NCBI GenBank assembly: GCA_963082715.1
Contig: OY720462.1
Coordinates: 6,644,801 to 6,708,800 of the forward strand
Direction: 5' to 3'
DNA: 64,000 bases
From: Harpalus rubripes
Taxonomy: Eukaryota; Arthropoda; Insecta; Coleoptera; Carabidae
Made by a program: the position numbers and the translations under genes. Positions 11,061-22,374 of the stretch are shown here, in pieces; position 1 is the first letter of the stretch; every line of letters starts with the position of its first letter. Under the pieces are notes generated by a model that worked only from the letters and a program-made list of their open reading frames with translations, did not search any database and was not told the origin of the DNA.

Positions 11061-11280
11061 CATATTACTCACGAAAGAAAAAGTTTCTAATATACATTCC
11101 ACACGAGTGTAATGCAACGTTTTATCCAACACTGTTTTAAAAACTTCTGAAATCATTTGTACCTCCCGCTACCCTTGGTAAGGGAGGTATAGGGATCGTA
11201 CTAAAAATCGCATATCGAGATTTTGGTAAATGACCACGTTTTAAGGTCCCTAGAATCCTATTTTAACATTTTTACGATGA

Positions 11281-11590
<310 letters not shown>

Positions 11591-12000
11591 TGGATCCTCC
11601 ACCCTAACTCAAATACTATCATTCAGAAAATTTTGAAACCTTGTATTTCAAACCTTTTTTGTAATGGAAAGAGCCCATTAGATTTTGGTGTAAAGGATAA
11701 CCGGAAATGGCACTTTACTATAGAAGCTCAAAATAGTTTTTCTTCGAAAAATACCTTTAAATGTTATTTTTTCGAGATTAATGTTATTATAAAAATTCAA
11801 GATTATTAAATTTACTATAGATTTGCATTAATACTTTTTCTATATATTTTATGGATAAATTTATAAAATTATCTAATTTGACTGAATTATCTAATAATTT
11901 AGTAAGAAAAAGTAAATAGAACAATAGAAAAGGAAGTTAATACAGTTTCCAGCATAAGTAAATATGTAGGTATGTATTTAGATTAATAAAAATTAACGAT

Positions 12001-12325
12001 TCACAAAAATGTTTAAGCTAATTCTCATTTTTGGATTACTGAATTCTGTTCTATCCCGGGATTTAAAATTTAATCTTCATTTTATTATAGCTCCGGTGGC
12101 CTTATGTCATGAGTGTCCTCGGGGCTCTGGGTTCGAATCCCACTAAGGCATGGATGTGTGTGAATGTGAACCCACTATGTTATTGGGATTTAATCCTGTT
12201 GAGGGGTACAAAAAAAGGTAGTTACTTGGATTAGATTAAACTATATTTTAAGAAATGAACTGTCAAAATTAGAGTAAAATTCGCTAATTCAAAAATAAGG
12301 ATTAACTTAATCTATTTTGTGACTT
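12001..12325 (+). repeat. TIR-flanked module with degraded tRNA-like sequence
   Basis: Inverted arms contain AAGCTAAT.CTCATTTTTGG (12013..12040) and CCAAAAATAAGGATTAACTT-type sequence (about 12280..12312). Between them lies a tRNA-like stretch with GCTCCGGTGG and a B-box-like GGGTTCGAATCCC (about 12130..12142). This copy has lost about 20 bp of the A-box region, which is intact at 31823..31905 and 51923..52001. Confidence 0.7.
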
Positions 12326-12364
12326 GGGCTGTAAATGGCGGGAGGTATTGTGTTGGCCACACAG

Positions 12365-13092
12365 ATTTTTTGTATTACTGTACCAACGAATTTGTTCAAC
12401 AAATACGTATCCACGTATCTACAAAAAATATAGAAGTAATAATATTATGATGAAATATGTATTTAATGATTTTTTGTAAAGAAAAATATATTTTTAAATT
12501 TCAATTAAATTTTCCTATATTCTACCTCACAATAAATTTCTTATTTTCCAGGGAATTTTTTCCAGTTTGCAAAATTTCAAAACAAGTTTGTCACTGATGT
12601 GATAATGGCCATTTGCATTTGAGCTTTGTATAGTATAATGCAGGGTAGTTAAATGCATCGGATTTGAAACATGTTCGGAAATATTTGTTTTGCTTGCAAC
12701 GCATCACATTATGAACAATGGATTTTGAATTAGATCTGTTGTGTACTTTTCTTTTTCAGACGGGTGAGTGTTTAGCCCAAACAAGAGGATTACAATTGTC
12801 TTTTGTTTCGTGATGTATGAGGAAAGTTTTATTTGTTAAAGAATACAAGCATTTAATCGCAATTTCGTGATATACATAGAATTATCAATTGACATGGAAT
12901 ACATATGCATAGCAACAGCAACCAAACCTGTCTAGCTAGTAGCAAAATTAAAAACATTCTTCGTTTCACCTAGTGTTATCAACTCTCCCGGGGTTACCCT
13001 ACCTATATTTTAACAATAGATGGAGTCTAAGGTTAATATAACTAAAACTAAGAAAATTGCCACTAACCTTAAAATTAATTTTAATAAAACTA
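12365..13092. other. No gene recognised
   Basis: AT-rich unassigned sequence. No domains, splice-bounded exons or repeat termini found. Confidence 0.4.
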
Positions 13093-13630
13093 AAGGTGCA
13101 TTCACAAATGAAAATTAGGTTTATGGTTTTTGTTTAGGTTTAAGTAAGTCATTCATAAATGTAAGTTTAAATTACCTGAAAATTAGTTTTAATTTGTACA
13201 GACATCTATGTAAATGCTTCAAAAACAAGATTAAAATATCGGTAGAGTAGTACTCAGCAAGACACCTGTGCGCCGTGAAACTGTCATTCGCTTGGCATTA
13301 TTGGTTATATTTCAGCAATTAAGTTATGACAGTCTCCATGTTCTTCTCACATTTGTTTAAAAAGCCGAATCCACCAAGTGGATACTAAATAAATATGGGT
13401 GTATATATCTATATCATTTCAGCCTCGTTCTCACTGGTGAAGTTTGTGACGTCAAACTAAATCATAAACCTAAAGTTTGGACCTTGCAATGTTTAGCTTT
13501 ATGATTTGGATTTAGAGACCCTAAATTCTGAAGTGTGAATGGAGTCATTACATTATATGCGGCCAAAGTCTTTAAATATAAAGTGTAAACCATAAATCTA
13601 AAGCTAATTTTCATTTGTGAATGCACCTTA
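13093..13630. mobile_element. MITE with AAGGTGCATTCACAAATG ends
   Basis: Left AAGGTGCATTCACAAATGAA and right TTCATTTGTGAATGCACCTT are inverted repeats that continue weakly for about 45 bp (CATAAAC/TTTATGG blocks). No coding sequence. A second, interrupted copy of the right half lies at 25634..26482. Confidence 0.8.
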
Positions 13631-13643
13631 ACCTTAAATCGTA

Positions 13644-13670
13644 TTTCGAGAACTAAGTTCTCATCATCAG
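13644..13670 (-). ncRNA. Hammerhead-ribozyme-like core
   Basis: On the minus strand: CTGATGAT (13670..13663), GAGAAC (13662..13657), loop TTA, GTTCTC (13653..13648), GAAA (13647..13644). CUGAUGA, a perfect 6-bp stem II, and GAAA occur in the right order, with one extra U after the first core block. Stems I and III were not established. It lies next to a Penelope-like RT fragment, and Penelope elements are known hosts of hammerheads. Probably a decayed copy. Confidence 0.45.
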
Positions 13671-13783
13671 TAGTACAACAAGGGAAAGTTAAACAGAATA
13701 GTGAAGATAACTCAACATGTCAACCATATGCCAGAGGTCCTAACAACTCTGAAAAAGGGAGAGAACTAGGATTTTTATGTAGG

Positions 13784-14005
13784 GACAATTAAATTTACGA
13801 TCGAAAAAGAAACCAATAAACAATTACTATTTTTGGACGTACTGGTTATTAGAAACAACAAAAAACTAGAGTTTGATATCTATAAAAAATCCACGACACT
13901 AACAGATTTGTAAGTGGGACTCCAATCATTTTTGGCAACATAAATTAGCTTCGTTCAATTTTTTAATAAACAGATTAACTAAATCTTTTATACAAAAAAG
14001 TCACT
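13784..14005 (+). pseudogene. Penelope-like reverse transcriptase fragment
   Basis: Reads FTIEKETNKQLLFLDVLV then NNKKLEFDIYKKS and, after a frameshift around 13910, DSNHFWQHKLASFN and FLINRL. This follows the Penelope C-terminal palm/thumb order: PFLDVL, the YRKPT region, then SNH...HK..SF..L..R. The catalytic YVDDT block is upstream and absent. About 75 codons remain. Confidence 0.72.
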
Positions 14006-14013
14006 TTAAAAAA

Positions 14014-14935
14014 ATCTGATGTAGCCAACACATTACCTTCCGTCAGTTTTATGTATTTTATACAAATTCCATACAGGCAGTTTCTTACGAAAGATTTTAT
14101 ATTTCTAGTACATTACCTTCCCTCAGTTCTATGTATTTTGTACAAATTCCATACATAAAGTTTCTTAAAATTGATTCTATATCTGTATTTGCAGTAAAAT
14201 TATAACACAAACATACTGCTGTCAGAATTTTTAAAAATTATATTAGTTGTTTTCAGTGTTATTCCATAACTGGCTACTTTATGAAATTTAATTTCTTCAT
14301 AATTTTTTAACTCAATATCCATACAATATGAAGTATAATATGTAATCAAATCGTATAGAGAATAAAATATTATTTAATATTTATAATAACATTAAATGTG
14401 AAAAAATGATATTTAACAGCGTTTTTTCAAGAAAAACTAATCAAATCTTCAAATGAAGGTACTTCCGGTCGACCAATTATAACCAAAATCTAATCAGCTC
14501 TTCGTATGGATGTAACGAAAAGAAAAGAATTATAATTTTTAGAATTGTAGTATTGGAGTTATCGACGGAGAAAAAATCGTGTGTGTGTGACTCTATTCGA
14601 AAACACGAGTGGTAAAAAGTGACCGTGTATGAAAATTGTACAATATTTACCAGATCCATCTACCGGATTCATGAAGAATCTAATCTTAAAAAAGGTATTG
14701 AGGCAAAGCGAAGCGCGCGCGGTAAAAGTTTATTAACTATATCAAATTTCTAACCTGTTTCAAATTTTCAATTTTTTTTATGTGTTATGGATCTACCCTG
14801 TTTACCACTTGCGTTCTTAAAATATCGATTCCGGTAGCTATAACCTGATAAACAGCTGTTTACAGTTGACCGATAGAATTTTCGTAAATGCCTCATATAA
14901 CTGACGGAAGGTAATGTGCCGGCCACATCAGATTT
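14014..14935 (-). repeat. Subfamily A repeat, rearranged
   Basis: Minus-oriented terminus TCTGATGTAGCCAACACATT at 14014, two subterminal ACATTACCTTCC units, the interior (CTTCCGGTCGACC, CAAAATCTAATCAGCTCTTC), then loss of similarity near 14600. A second terminus in plus orientation (CTGACGGAAGGTAATG, GGCCACATCAGA) ends at about 14931. The two ends face opposite ways, so this is a head-to-head composite or a truncated copy beside a solo end. Confidence 0.6.
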
Positions 14936-15768
14936 TTTACAATTTATTTTAAGTTTAAGGGGTACCTATACCTATATTATTCATGAAAAAATATCCGCGT
15001 TCATTTTGTTCATTTGTGTTCTGTAGTATAAAATTCGCAAATCCCTTGACAAATTCGTATTCATTTGTCTCATTTGACTTTTTTCTCTTCAAGGCCAACT
15101 ATTTAATCAAACTTTTCGTTATCGGGCATCAATTTTCATACAAAAAGCTTTATAGAATTCCGCCCGTAATAAATAAGCCGGGGTCGGAAGGACTGATGTA
15201 TGAATTTCATGCGATATTTCCCGTATTTTCCCGTTGTTGAATGTAAAATATTCAGCGCAAAGGCTGGCCGACCTTGCGAAGAAATGGAATTCGCGAAAAA
15301 AGAGAAACGGGAGCGCGAGTGCTTCATTCTAGCGTAAATGAAAATGAAAACTTCATGTTTTTACTTTCAACGAGACTCAATTCACAAATAAAATATCAAA
15401 TATGGTTTAAATTTTCTCGCAAAACATTTTTGCAACAATGTATGGAAGGGGAGAATTATTTTGAATATTTTTGTTATTGTATTTTCAACCTTTTATTTCT
15501 CTGTAGATGTGTGTTAAAATAACATCCATATTTCATTTTATTACAGCAGCAATATATTTCAACAAAAATATAATTGGATGAATTTTAACAGAAAAAAATA
15601 TGTATATTTTTTGCGAAAACATTTTTTCCGTACATATTTTAAGCGTAACATTTGTACTCGGACAGATTGTGCTAGACTGTATTTTAATTTCGTTGACTGT
15701 GTAGACTTGTATGAGTAGAAGAGCCTGGGCAGTCTGTATTTATTTAACATTTTTGTGTATAAAAGGTA
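14936..15768. other. No gene recognised
   Basis: Several open frames of 60-85 codons overlap on both strands (for example 14983..15240 and 15274..15522) but none shows a domain, codon bias or splice signals that I trust. Confidence 0.4.
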
Positions 15769-15972
15769 CGAGGTCTGTTACAAAAGTATTCGACCTTATT
15801 TGTTTTTGCGACATCCTGATGGATTTGAATTAAGCGCGCTTGCACGAGCTGACCTTAAACCTTCGTGCGCATGCGTGAATTTTTCCCGCATGTCGATAGC
15901 GTCTGTTGCTGGCAAGCAGCATTTGAGTGAGATAGTGTGTAGTGCTCTTGTTGGTTTTTCATTTCAAGGAAA

Positions 15973-17940
15973 ATGACGGAACGACTGGAGTAGCACTATT
16001 GCATCAAATTTTGCCTGAAACTGGGCGACAGCCAGGTGGAAACCATTCGGAAGATTCAGACGGCTTTCAGTGACGATGCTGTGGGCATCATACAGATTAA
16101 GGAGTGGTACAACCGGTTTAAAGACGGACGCACATCGGTGGAGAGCGAGCTACGCAGCTACGCTCCGGTCGGCCATCAACATGCCGAAATGACCATGTCA
16201 TTGCCAAAGTGAACGCTGTGGTGATGCGTCAGATGCGTGACTGTCGTGAGAGTATCCGAGAAATTGCGGAAGTGGTGGGCATCAGCACTTTTTCGGCACA
16301 TTCCATTATGACCGAAGATTTGGCCATGAAGAGAGTGCTCAAGCTAGTGACGCACGCGGGGCGAGACGAGACGAGAAATTTAAAATATCGATCTCGTCTC
16401 GTTTACGGATCTATGTAATCTCGATCTCGGTCTCGTTCTCGCAAATTTTTTTGGGTCTTATCTCGTTCTAGCACGAGATTCTCGCGAGAGTCTCGCTATA
16501 AAAATAAGCGCTTGCGTACTACGTATTTGCAGCCATATAATTATAATAAGAGACGAAACACTCAATTCTGGTCACCAAATTATTTCAATACGACCATAAT
16601 GTTTATTCGTTTACGGTCACCAGAAAATGTGATGAGTTAGTAAATAATTTAATTTACCTCTAAAATATCCAATTTATCATCAAATTGTGATCCCTAAACT
16701 ATTTCAAGAAGAACATATTGTCATCAGTACGAATTAAAAATTTAAAAATTATTTTTTGTAACTAAAAGTACCGACACTGTTTTATTAAATATATGCCACT
16801 ATTTAAGTAAGATTAAGTCATAAAAAACCGCTACACTGGTAACCCGCTGGCAGCCAATCACTCCGCTTCTCTCCCTGTTGGCTTCCATCGACGCTTAATA
16901 CAACCTTTACTTTTCAGGGGCGACAAGAGTTTTATTAACCTTGGTTTTAACTGGGGTGAATTAGGGGCTGAAACATTAGAGAAAACTAGTTCTATTGGAT
17001 GCAATACCGATTTTGTCTTTATTTTTGCATTTTCTCGCTCAGAGACCGATATTAATCGACTCTAAATAGACTCAAAAATATTGTGAATTCATAATAATTT
17101 TCATATTTATGTGTTCTATGCATGTACGATGCATTTTTCATTGAATTTAGGAATCAAAGCTATAAAGTTATAAATGCTTTTTATTGCGAGATTCTCGCGA
17201 GAATCACGCGAGATTTCTCGCTTCTCGCAGTTGTTATAACGATCTCGCCTCGAATTTTAAACTGCAATCTCGCTCTCGTTCTCGTCTCGCATAATGCAAC
17301 GAGACGAAACGAGATGCGAGAGTACTCTCGCCTCGTCGTGCATCACTAGCTCAAGCTCATTCCTCGCACGTGATTCAGAATTTTTGGCGAAGAACAAGAC
17401 TCCTGTAGTTCAACAGGCTCTTTAGACTCCTGATATGGCCCCTAAGTGGAAACCATTCGGAAGATTCAGACGGTTTTCGGTGACGATGCTATGGGCATCA
17501 CACAGACCAAAGAAGGCCCGCTAAGTGCACAGCAACGTCAAAGTGATGCTGACTGCTTTCTTTGACTCCCGCGGTGTGGTACACCACGAGCACGCACCAC
17601 AGCATCAAACAATCACCAAAGACTACTACAGGGACGTCCTCCGTCGCCTACATGATGCTCTGCGGCGCGAAAGACCAGAATTGTGGTCAACAAGAAATTG
17701 GCGCCTCCATCACGACAATGCTCCAGCACATTCCTCGCACGTGATTCAGACTTTTTTTTAGCTAAGAACAAAATTCCTGTGGTTCAACAGGCTCTTTACT
17801 CTCCTGATATTGCGCCCTGGGTCTTCTGGTTGTTCCCCAAATTCAAGAGGCCATTGAAAGGAACGCGATTTCAGACAAGAGCGGACATTATAGCTGCAAC
17901 GACAGCCGAGCTAAACTTCATTCCGAAAGAGGCTTTCTAG
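15973..17940 (+). pseudogene. mariner transposase, fragmented and scrambled
   Basis: Starts at an ATG at 15973 with MTERLE and an immediate stop. It then reads LKLGDSQVETIRKIQTAF and IKEWYNRFKDGRTS, the N-terminal helix-turn-helix, followed by REIAEVVGISTFSAHSIM, the second HTH. After the hAT insertion comes a C-terminal bit (AHSSHVIQ-like, QQAL), then a repeated N-terminal bit, then the catalytic part from 17536: VKVMLTAFFDSRGVVHHEHA, TITKDYYRDVL, HHDNAPAHSSHVI, SPDIAP, FPKFKRPLKGTRF, ending near QEAF. The second catalytic Asp (HHDNAPAH) is visible. Stops, frameshifts and order changes make it inactive. Confidence 0.9.
16345..17348. mobile_element. hAT-type MITE, copy 1, 8-bp duplication
   Basis: Begins TAGTGACGCAC and ends GTGCATCACTA, with an exact 8-bp duplication GCTCAAGC on each side (16337..16344 and 17349..17356). 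Subterminal regions are full of TCTCG/CGAGA words (for example ATCTCGTCTCG, ACGAGACGAGA), which are likely transposase-binding repeats. Interior is AT-rich and noncoding. TIR form and duplication length indicate the hAT superfamily. Confidence 0.9.
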
Positions 17941-17984
17941 GAATGCTTCCAACAATGGTGGCACTGCTGGGAGAAGTGTGTGGA

Positions 17985-19346
17985 TAGTGGTGCACGCGAG
18001 GCGAGACGAGACGAGAAATATAAAATATCGATCTCGTCTCGTCTTCGGATCTGTATTCTCGATCTCGCTCTCGTACTCGAACATTTTTTTGGGTCTCATC
18101 TCGTTCTCGCACGAGAGTCTCGCTATAAAAATAAGCGCTTGCGCACTACGTATTTGCGTAGTTATTTAACTACAAGAGACAAGTTCGCATCAATAGCACC
18201 GTCTTCCATGTATTTGCAGTCGTATAACTATAATAAAGAGACGGAACACTAAATTCTGGTCGCTAAATAATTTAAAAAGAACATAATGTTTATTCATTTA
18301 CGGTCACCAGAAAATGTGATAAGTTAGTAAATAATTTAATTTACCTCTAAAATATCAAATTTATCATCAAATTGTGATCTCTAAACTATTTCAATACAAA
18401 CCTCTGTTAACACATTCTGTCATCAGTAAAACGAATTAAACATTAAAAAAATATTTTTTGTAACTAAAAGTACCTACACTTTTTCATTAATTACATGCCA
18501 CTATTTAAGTAAGATTAAGTCATAAAAAACCGCTACACTGGTAACCCGTCGGCAACCAATCACTCCGTTTCTCTCCCTGTTGGCTCCTTTCGACGCTTAA
18601 TATAACATCCTTTATTTTTCAGAGGCGACAAGTTTTATTAACCGTGGTTTTATCTGGGATGAAGTAGGGCCTGAAATATTGGAGAAAAACTAGTTCTATA
18701 GGATGCGATACCGATACCGATTTTGTCTTTATTTTTGCATCTCGTCGCTCTGAGACCGATACTAATCGACTCTAGATAGACTCAAAAAATATAGTGAATT
18801 CGTATAATTTTCACATTTACGTGTTCTATGCATGAATTAGCGTTGACTCCACTCCTTGTACGGCGCATTTTTCATTGAATTTATGAATCAAAGCTATTGG
18901 GATTTTCAAATAAGAAAACGCTAACTAGCGGCAAATATTAGAACTGCAAACAGTGGTACACATTTGACATTTACATGAAACTACAACTATATGGCTACAA
19001 AAATTCTATTATACGTACTTGAATTATAAATAAAAAATACTAATAAACGAGAAAATAATACGAAAACTAAAGAAATACAATTGACAGAAATGCTACGTTG
19101 ACACACGTCAACAAAAAGTGTACCAGTGTTTAATGCGATCAGCGCCATCTCTTGATACTTGAAAATCCCAATAAAGTTACAAATACTTTTTATTGCGAGA
19201 TTCTCGCGAGATTTCTCGCTTCTCACAGTTGTTATATCGATCTCGCCTCGAATTTTAAATTGCAATCTTGCTCTCGTTCTCGTCTCGCATAATGCAACGA
19301 GACGAGACGAGATGCGAGAGTACTCTCGCCTCGTCGTGCATCACTA
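17985..19346. mobile_element. hAT-type MITE, copy 2, with nested MITE
   Basis: Same family and orientation as 16345..17348. Starts TAGTGGTGCAC, ends GTGCATCACTA, flanked by TGTGTGGA (17977..17984) and TGTGTGAA (19347..19354), an 8-bp duplication with one mismatch. The extra length compared with copy 1 is largely the 275-bp insertion at 18897..19171. Confidence 0.88.
18897..19171. mobile_element. TA-target MITE, 275 bp
   Basis: Ends TTGGGATTTTCAA and TTGAAAATCCCAA are inverted repeats flanked by TA on both sides. Hat copy 1 has the uninterrupted site (AAGCTATAAAGTT near 17157..17170), so the exact insertion and TA duplication are proven within the window. Probably a Tc1/mariner-mobilised MITE. 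Confidence 0.9.
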
Positions 19347-19659
19347 TGTGTGAAGTCTCAAGGAGACTACTTTTAAGGTGATTTGGTTTCCAACGCTCCA
19401 GGTATAACCAGTTTTTTTCCCCGGCCAAAGGTCGGATACTTTTCTAACAGACCTCGTATACTATATTATCTACCTACGTACAAGGAAATCGTTCGTAATC
19501 AGAAGCCCGCTTCTATGTGGCAATTTTCACTACGTGGAGCCTCCACCAAATTGTACATCACTTTAATATAGGAATTATAATAATAATAACACAACTGGAG
19601 CAGCTTGTTCATTAGTTAGAGTGCTTAATTAGAGAGTGATACATTGCGGTTCAACGGTA

Positions 19660-19830
19660 AATTTAGCAACCTATAATAATTAGCCATTCTCTTGAGTGTA
19701 CTGTGAATCCTGCGGAATGGAATGTTCCTCTGGTAAAAGTAAGACATAACCTTAATTTGTTTGTACGAGGAAGCATCAAAATGTTCCCGGAATTGGTCAA
19801 TAATATTTTTCATAATACCATACTGTTAAA
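19660..19830 (-). repeat. mariner (second lineage) end fragment
   Basis: ACGAGGAAGCATCAAAATGTTCC, in pieces, followed by GGAATTGGTCAATAATATT resembles the reverse complement of the 3' end of the mariner remnant at 50383..50419 and the one at 23915. No transposase sequence is recognisable next to it. Confidence 0.45.
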
Positions 19831-20012
19831 TGAGCTTTAACAGTACTCTCTACTCAGCCAATATATGCGTCAAAACAGCCACAGCTGTTATTACCTTCCG
19901 TCACCTTTAGGTAAGGAAGGTATTGTCTTTGGTCAAAAAATTCGGTGGTAAGTCTTTGATGAATAAGCACGTTTTGGGGTCCCTAGAATACGATTTTACT
20001 ATTTTACGATGA

Positions 20013-20017
<5 letters not shown>

Positions 20018-20076
<59 letters not shown>

Positions 20077-20114
20077 AGAGTGCGTGCGTGCGTATGTGTG
20101 TGTGTGAGTGTGTG

Positions 20115-20182
<68 letters not shown>

Positions 20183-20203
20183 TGTGTGTGTGTGTGTGTG
20201 TGT
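20018..20203. repeat. (TG)n/(CG TG)n microsatellite
   Basis: Alternating TGTG and GTGC tracts at the fixed microsatellite site of the subfamily A repeat. The open frames on both strands are repeat artefacts. Confidence 0.95.
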
Positions 20204-20488
20204 AACAAAATTTTCGTCTACGATAACTTCCATACTACAATTCTAAACATTATAATTCTTTCGTATTTCTCTTCGTTACATCCATGTGAAGAGCTGATTA
20301 GATTTTGGTTACAATTGGTCAACCGGAAGTACCATCATTTGAAGATTTTAACAGTTTTTCTTGAAAAAAATATGTTAAATATCATTTTTTCACATTTAAT
20401 GTTATTATAAATATTAAAGAATATTTTATTCTCTATACGATTTGACTGCATTTTATACTTAATATTAAATGGATATAGAGTTAAAAAA

Positions 20489-21392
20489 TCTGATGTGGCC
20501 AGCACATTACCTTCCGTCAGTTCTATGTATTTTGTACAAATTTCATACAGAAAGTTCCTTTCTAAATTAAATATTCTATTTCTTGTACATTACCTTCCGG
20601 CAATTGCATGTATTTTATGCAAATTTCATACAGAAAAATATTATTTTGTGACGTTTTCTATATACAGTGTAATGTATCTGCAGAAATAAGAGATTTGTTA
20701 TTATTATTATTATTATTTCTTGTACATTACCTTAAAGCAGTTGTATGTATTTTATACAAATTCCATACAGAAAGCAAAAGATCCTATATTTCCCGTAAAA
20801 TTATAAGACAAACACACTATCTCAATTTCACTTGACACTGACATCTTTAAATCAGAATTTTCTTAATATAGTAGCTGTTTTCATAGCTATGGCTACTTTA
20901 CGAAATTTAATTTCTTTATACGTTTTTAAATCTATATCAATTTAATATTAAGTATAAAATACAGTCAAATCGTATAGAGAATAAAATATTCTTTAATATT
21001 TATAATAACATCAAATGTGAAAAAATTATATTTAACATAGTTTTTTCAAGAAAAACTGCTAAAATCTTCAAATAATGGTACTTCCGGTTGACCAATTGTA
21101 ACCAAAATCTAATCAGCTCTTCATATGGATGTAACGAAGAAGTATATGAAAAAATTATAATTTTTGTAACTGTAGTATTAGAGTTATCGCAGACGAAAAT
21201 TTTGTTACACACACACACACATCCACACACACACACATCCACACACACACACACACACACACATACAGACATCATCGTAAAAATAGTAAATTCGTATTCT
21301 AGGGACCCTAAAACGTGCTTATTGATTAAAAACTCATCATCGAATTTTTTGACCAAAGACAATACCTTCCTTACCTAAAGGTGACGGAAGGT
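20489..21392 (-). repeat. Subfamily A repeat nested in its own family
   Basis: Complete minus-oriented copy from TCTGATGTGGCC (20489) to GTGACGGAAGGT (21392). It contains three tandem subterminal ACATTACC units (about 20503, 20588, 20726), an (ATT)n tract and a short CA/TG microsatellite at 21207..21264. The empty site is preserved at 42249..42265 (GAGTTAAAAAATTATAAA): it went into an A/T run, adding five T/A bases. Confidence 0.85.
21207..21264. repeat. (AC)n microsatellite
   Basis: ACACAC tract with two ATCC interruptions, the microsatellite site of the nested copy. Confidence 0.9.
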
Positions 21393-22101
21393 AAAAATTA
21401 TAAAGAAATTAAATTTCATAAAGTAGCCATAGCTATGGAAACAGCTACTATATTAAGAAAATTTTGATTGAAAGATGTCAGTGTCAAGTGAAATTGACAT
21501 AGTGTGGTTGTCTTATAATTTTACTGGAAATATAGGATCCTTTGCTATAAATTTTCTGTATGGAATTTGTATAAAATACATGCAACTGCCGGAAGGTAAA
21601 GTACAAAAAATATAATCTTTAGCAAGGAACTTTCTGTATGAAATTTGTACAAAATACATAGAACTGACGGAAGGTAATATGCTGGCCACATCTGATTTTT
21701 TTTATAATAGTACAAATAGTAAAAATCAAGCGTTTAAAAAAAATCGCAGCATCATAAAGTGTGTCATGAAGAGTTGCCATCTGTCAATATTTAATCAAAA
21801 ATAATAATTTAATAATAATATGAATTCTAAGTACTAAATTTGAAGATATTGTTCCTTAAAGAGCCTCCAATTTGAAAATATAACGAAATATCCATTAGGT
21901 ATTATACTGTAACGTGTGAGCCCCGCTCTTACGCTGAACAAGCGTCTAAGTATAGCGATGACTCAATCGCGCTAGCAGCCTGGCTACGTAAACAAACAAG
22001 CCGCGACCTGTTTAATTACTTCCGGTCGCCTGAACCTTTTGTGTTCATTGTTATTATGCGGTCGAACATTCTAGAGCTTTTCTAGAAGATAATGGTAGCT
22101 G

Positions 22102-22109
22102 TATAAAAG
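22102..22109 (+). promoter_or_regulatory. TATA box of the solo LTR
   Basis: TATAAAAG about 25-30 bp upstream of a GAGTTGAGAGTTAGTTAG stretch that is a plausible start region. Its position within the LTR and strand fit a retrotransposon promoter. Confidence 0.65.
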
Positions 22110-22368
22110 GGACGTAGCTATGCTTGAGTTGAGAGTTAGTTAGTTAGTTCAGTTGAGTCCCTGATCACACAACATTAGTTATGTGATCGGGGGTTGACTT
22201 ACATAGTCAGCTGAGTTAATTACATATTTCAGTTCCATTAGTGAAGACGCCCAGACACATTAATGCAGTTAGTTATTTAGTTAGTTAGTTACATTCAGAG
22301 ACATAGAAATATTCACATAAAGTGTTAGTGAGTTTGAGAAGCACAGCAGTATCGTAGTGAGCGTATGC

Positions 22369-22374
22369 AATAAA
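22369..22374 (+). promoter_or_regulatory. Candidate polyadenylation signal of the LTR
   Basis: AATAAA about 240 bp downstream of the presumed start, consistent with an R/U5 boundary signal. The long remaining U5 contains other AATAAA words, so the assignment is tentative. Confidence 0.35.

Larger units (their letters stand above)
15769..19456 (+). mobile_element. mariner element with nested insertions
   Basis: Left CGAGGTCTGTTACAAAAGTA (15769) and right TACTTTTCTAACAGACCTCG (ending 19456) are inverted repeats of about 30 bp with two or three mismatches, flanked by TA on both sides, as expected for Tc1/mariner insertion. The transposase is fragmented. Two copies of one hAT-type element (16345..17348 and 17985..19346) lie inside, and the second holds a further MITE. 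The segment 17357..17520 is scrambled relative to normal gene order. Confidence 0.9.
19893..21695 (+). repeat. Subfamily A repeat, host of a self-insertion
   Basis: Starts ACCTTCCGTCACCTTTAGGT hairpin at 19893, with AAGCACGTTTTGGGGTCCC, GATGATGTCTG and a long TG/CG microsatellite. It is interrupted after GATATAGAGTTAAAAAA by a second, minus-oriented copy (20489..21392) and resumes with AAATTATAAAGAAATT to the terminus CTGACGGAAGGTAATA, CACATCTGA (21695). Without the insertion the copy is about 900 bp. Confidence 0.85.

Noticed and set aside
19907..20410. Open frames rich in Cys/Val/Arg/Ala or His/Thr/Arg
   Set aside because: Artefacts of the TG/CG microsatellite in the subfamily A repeat.
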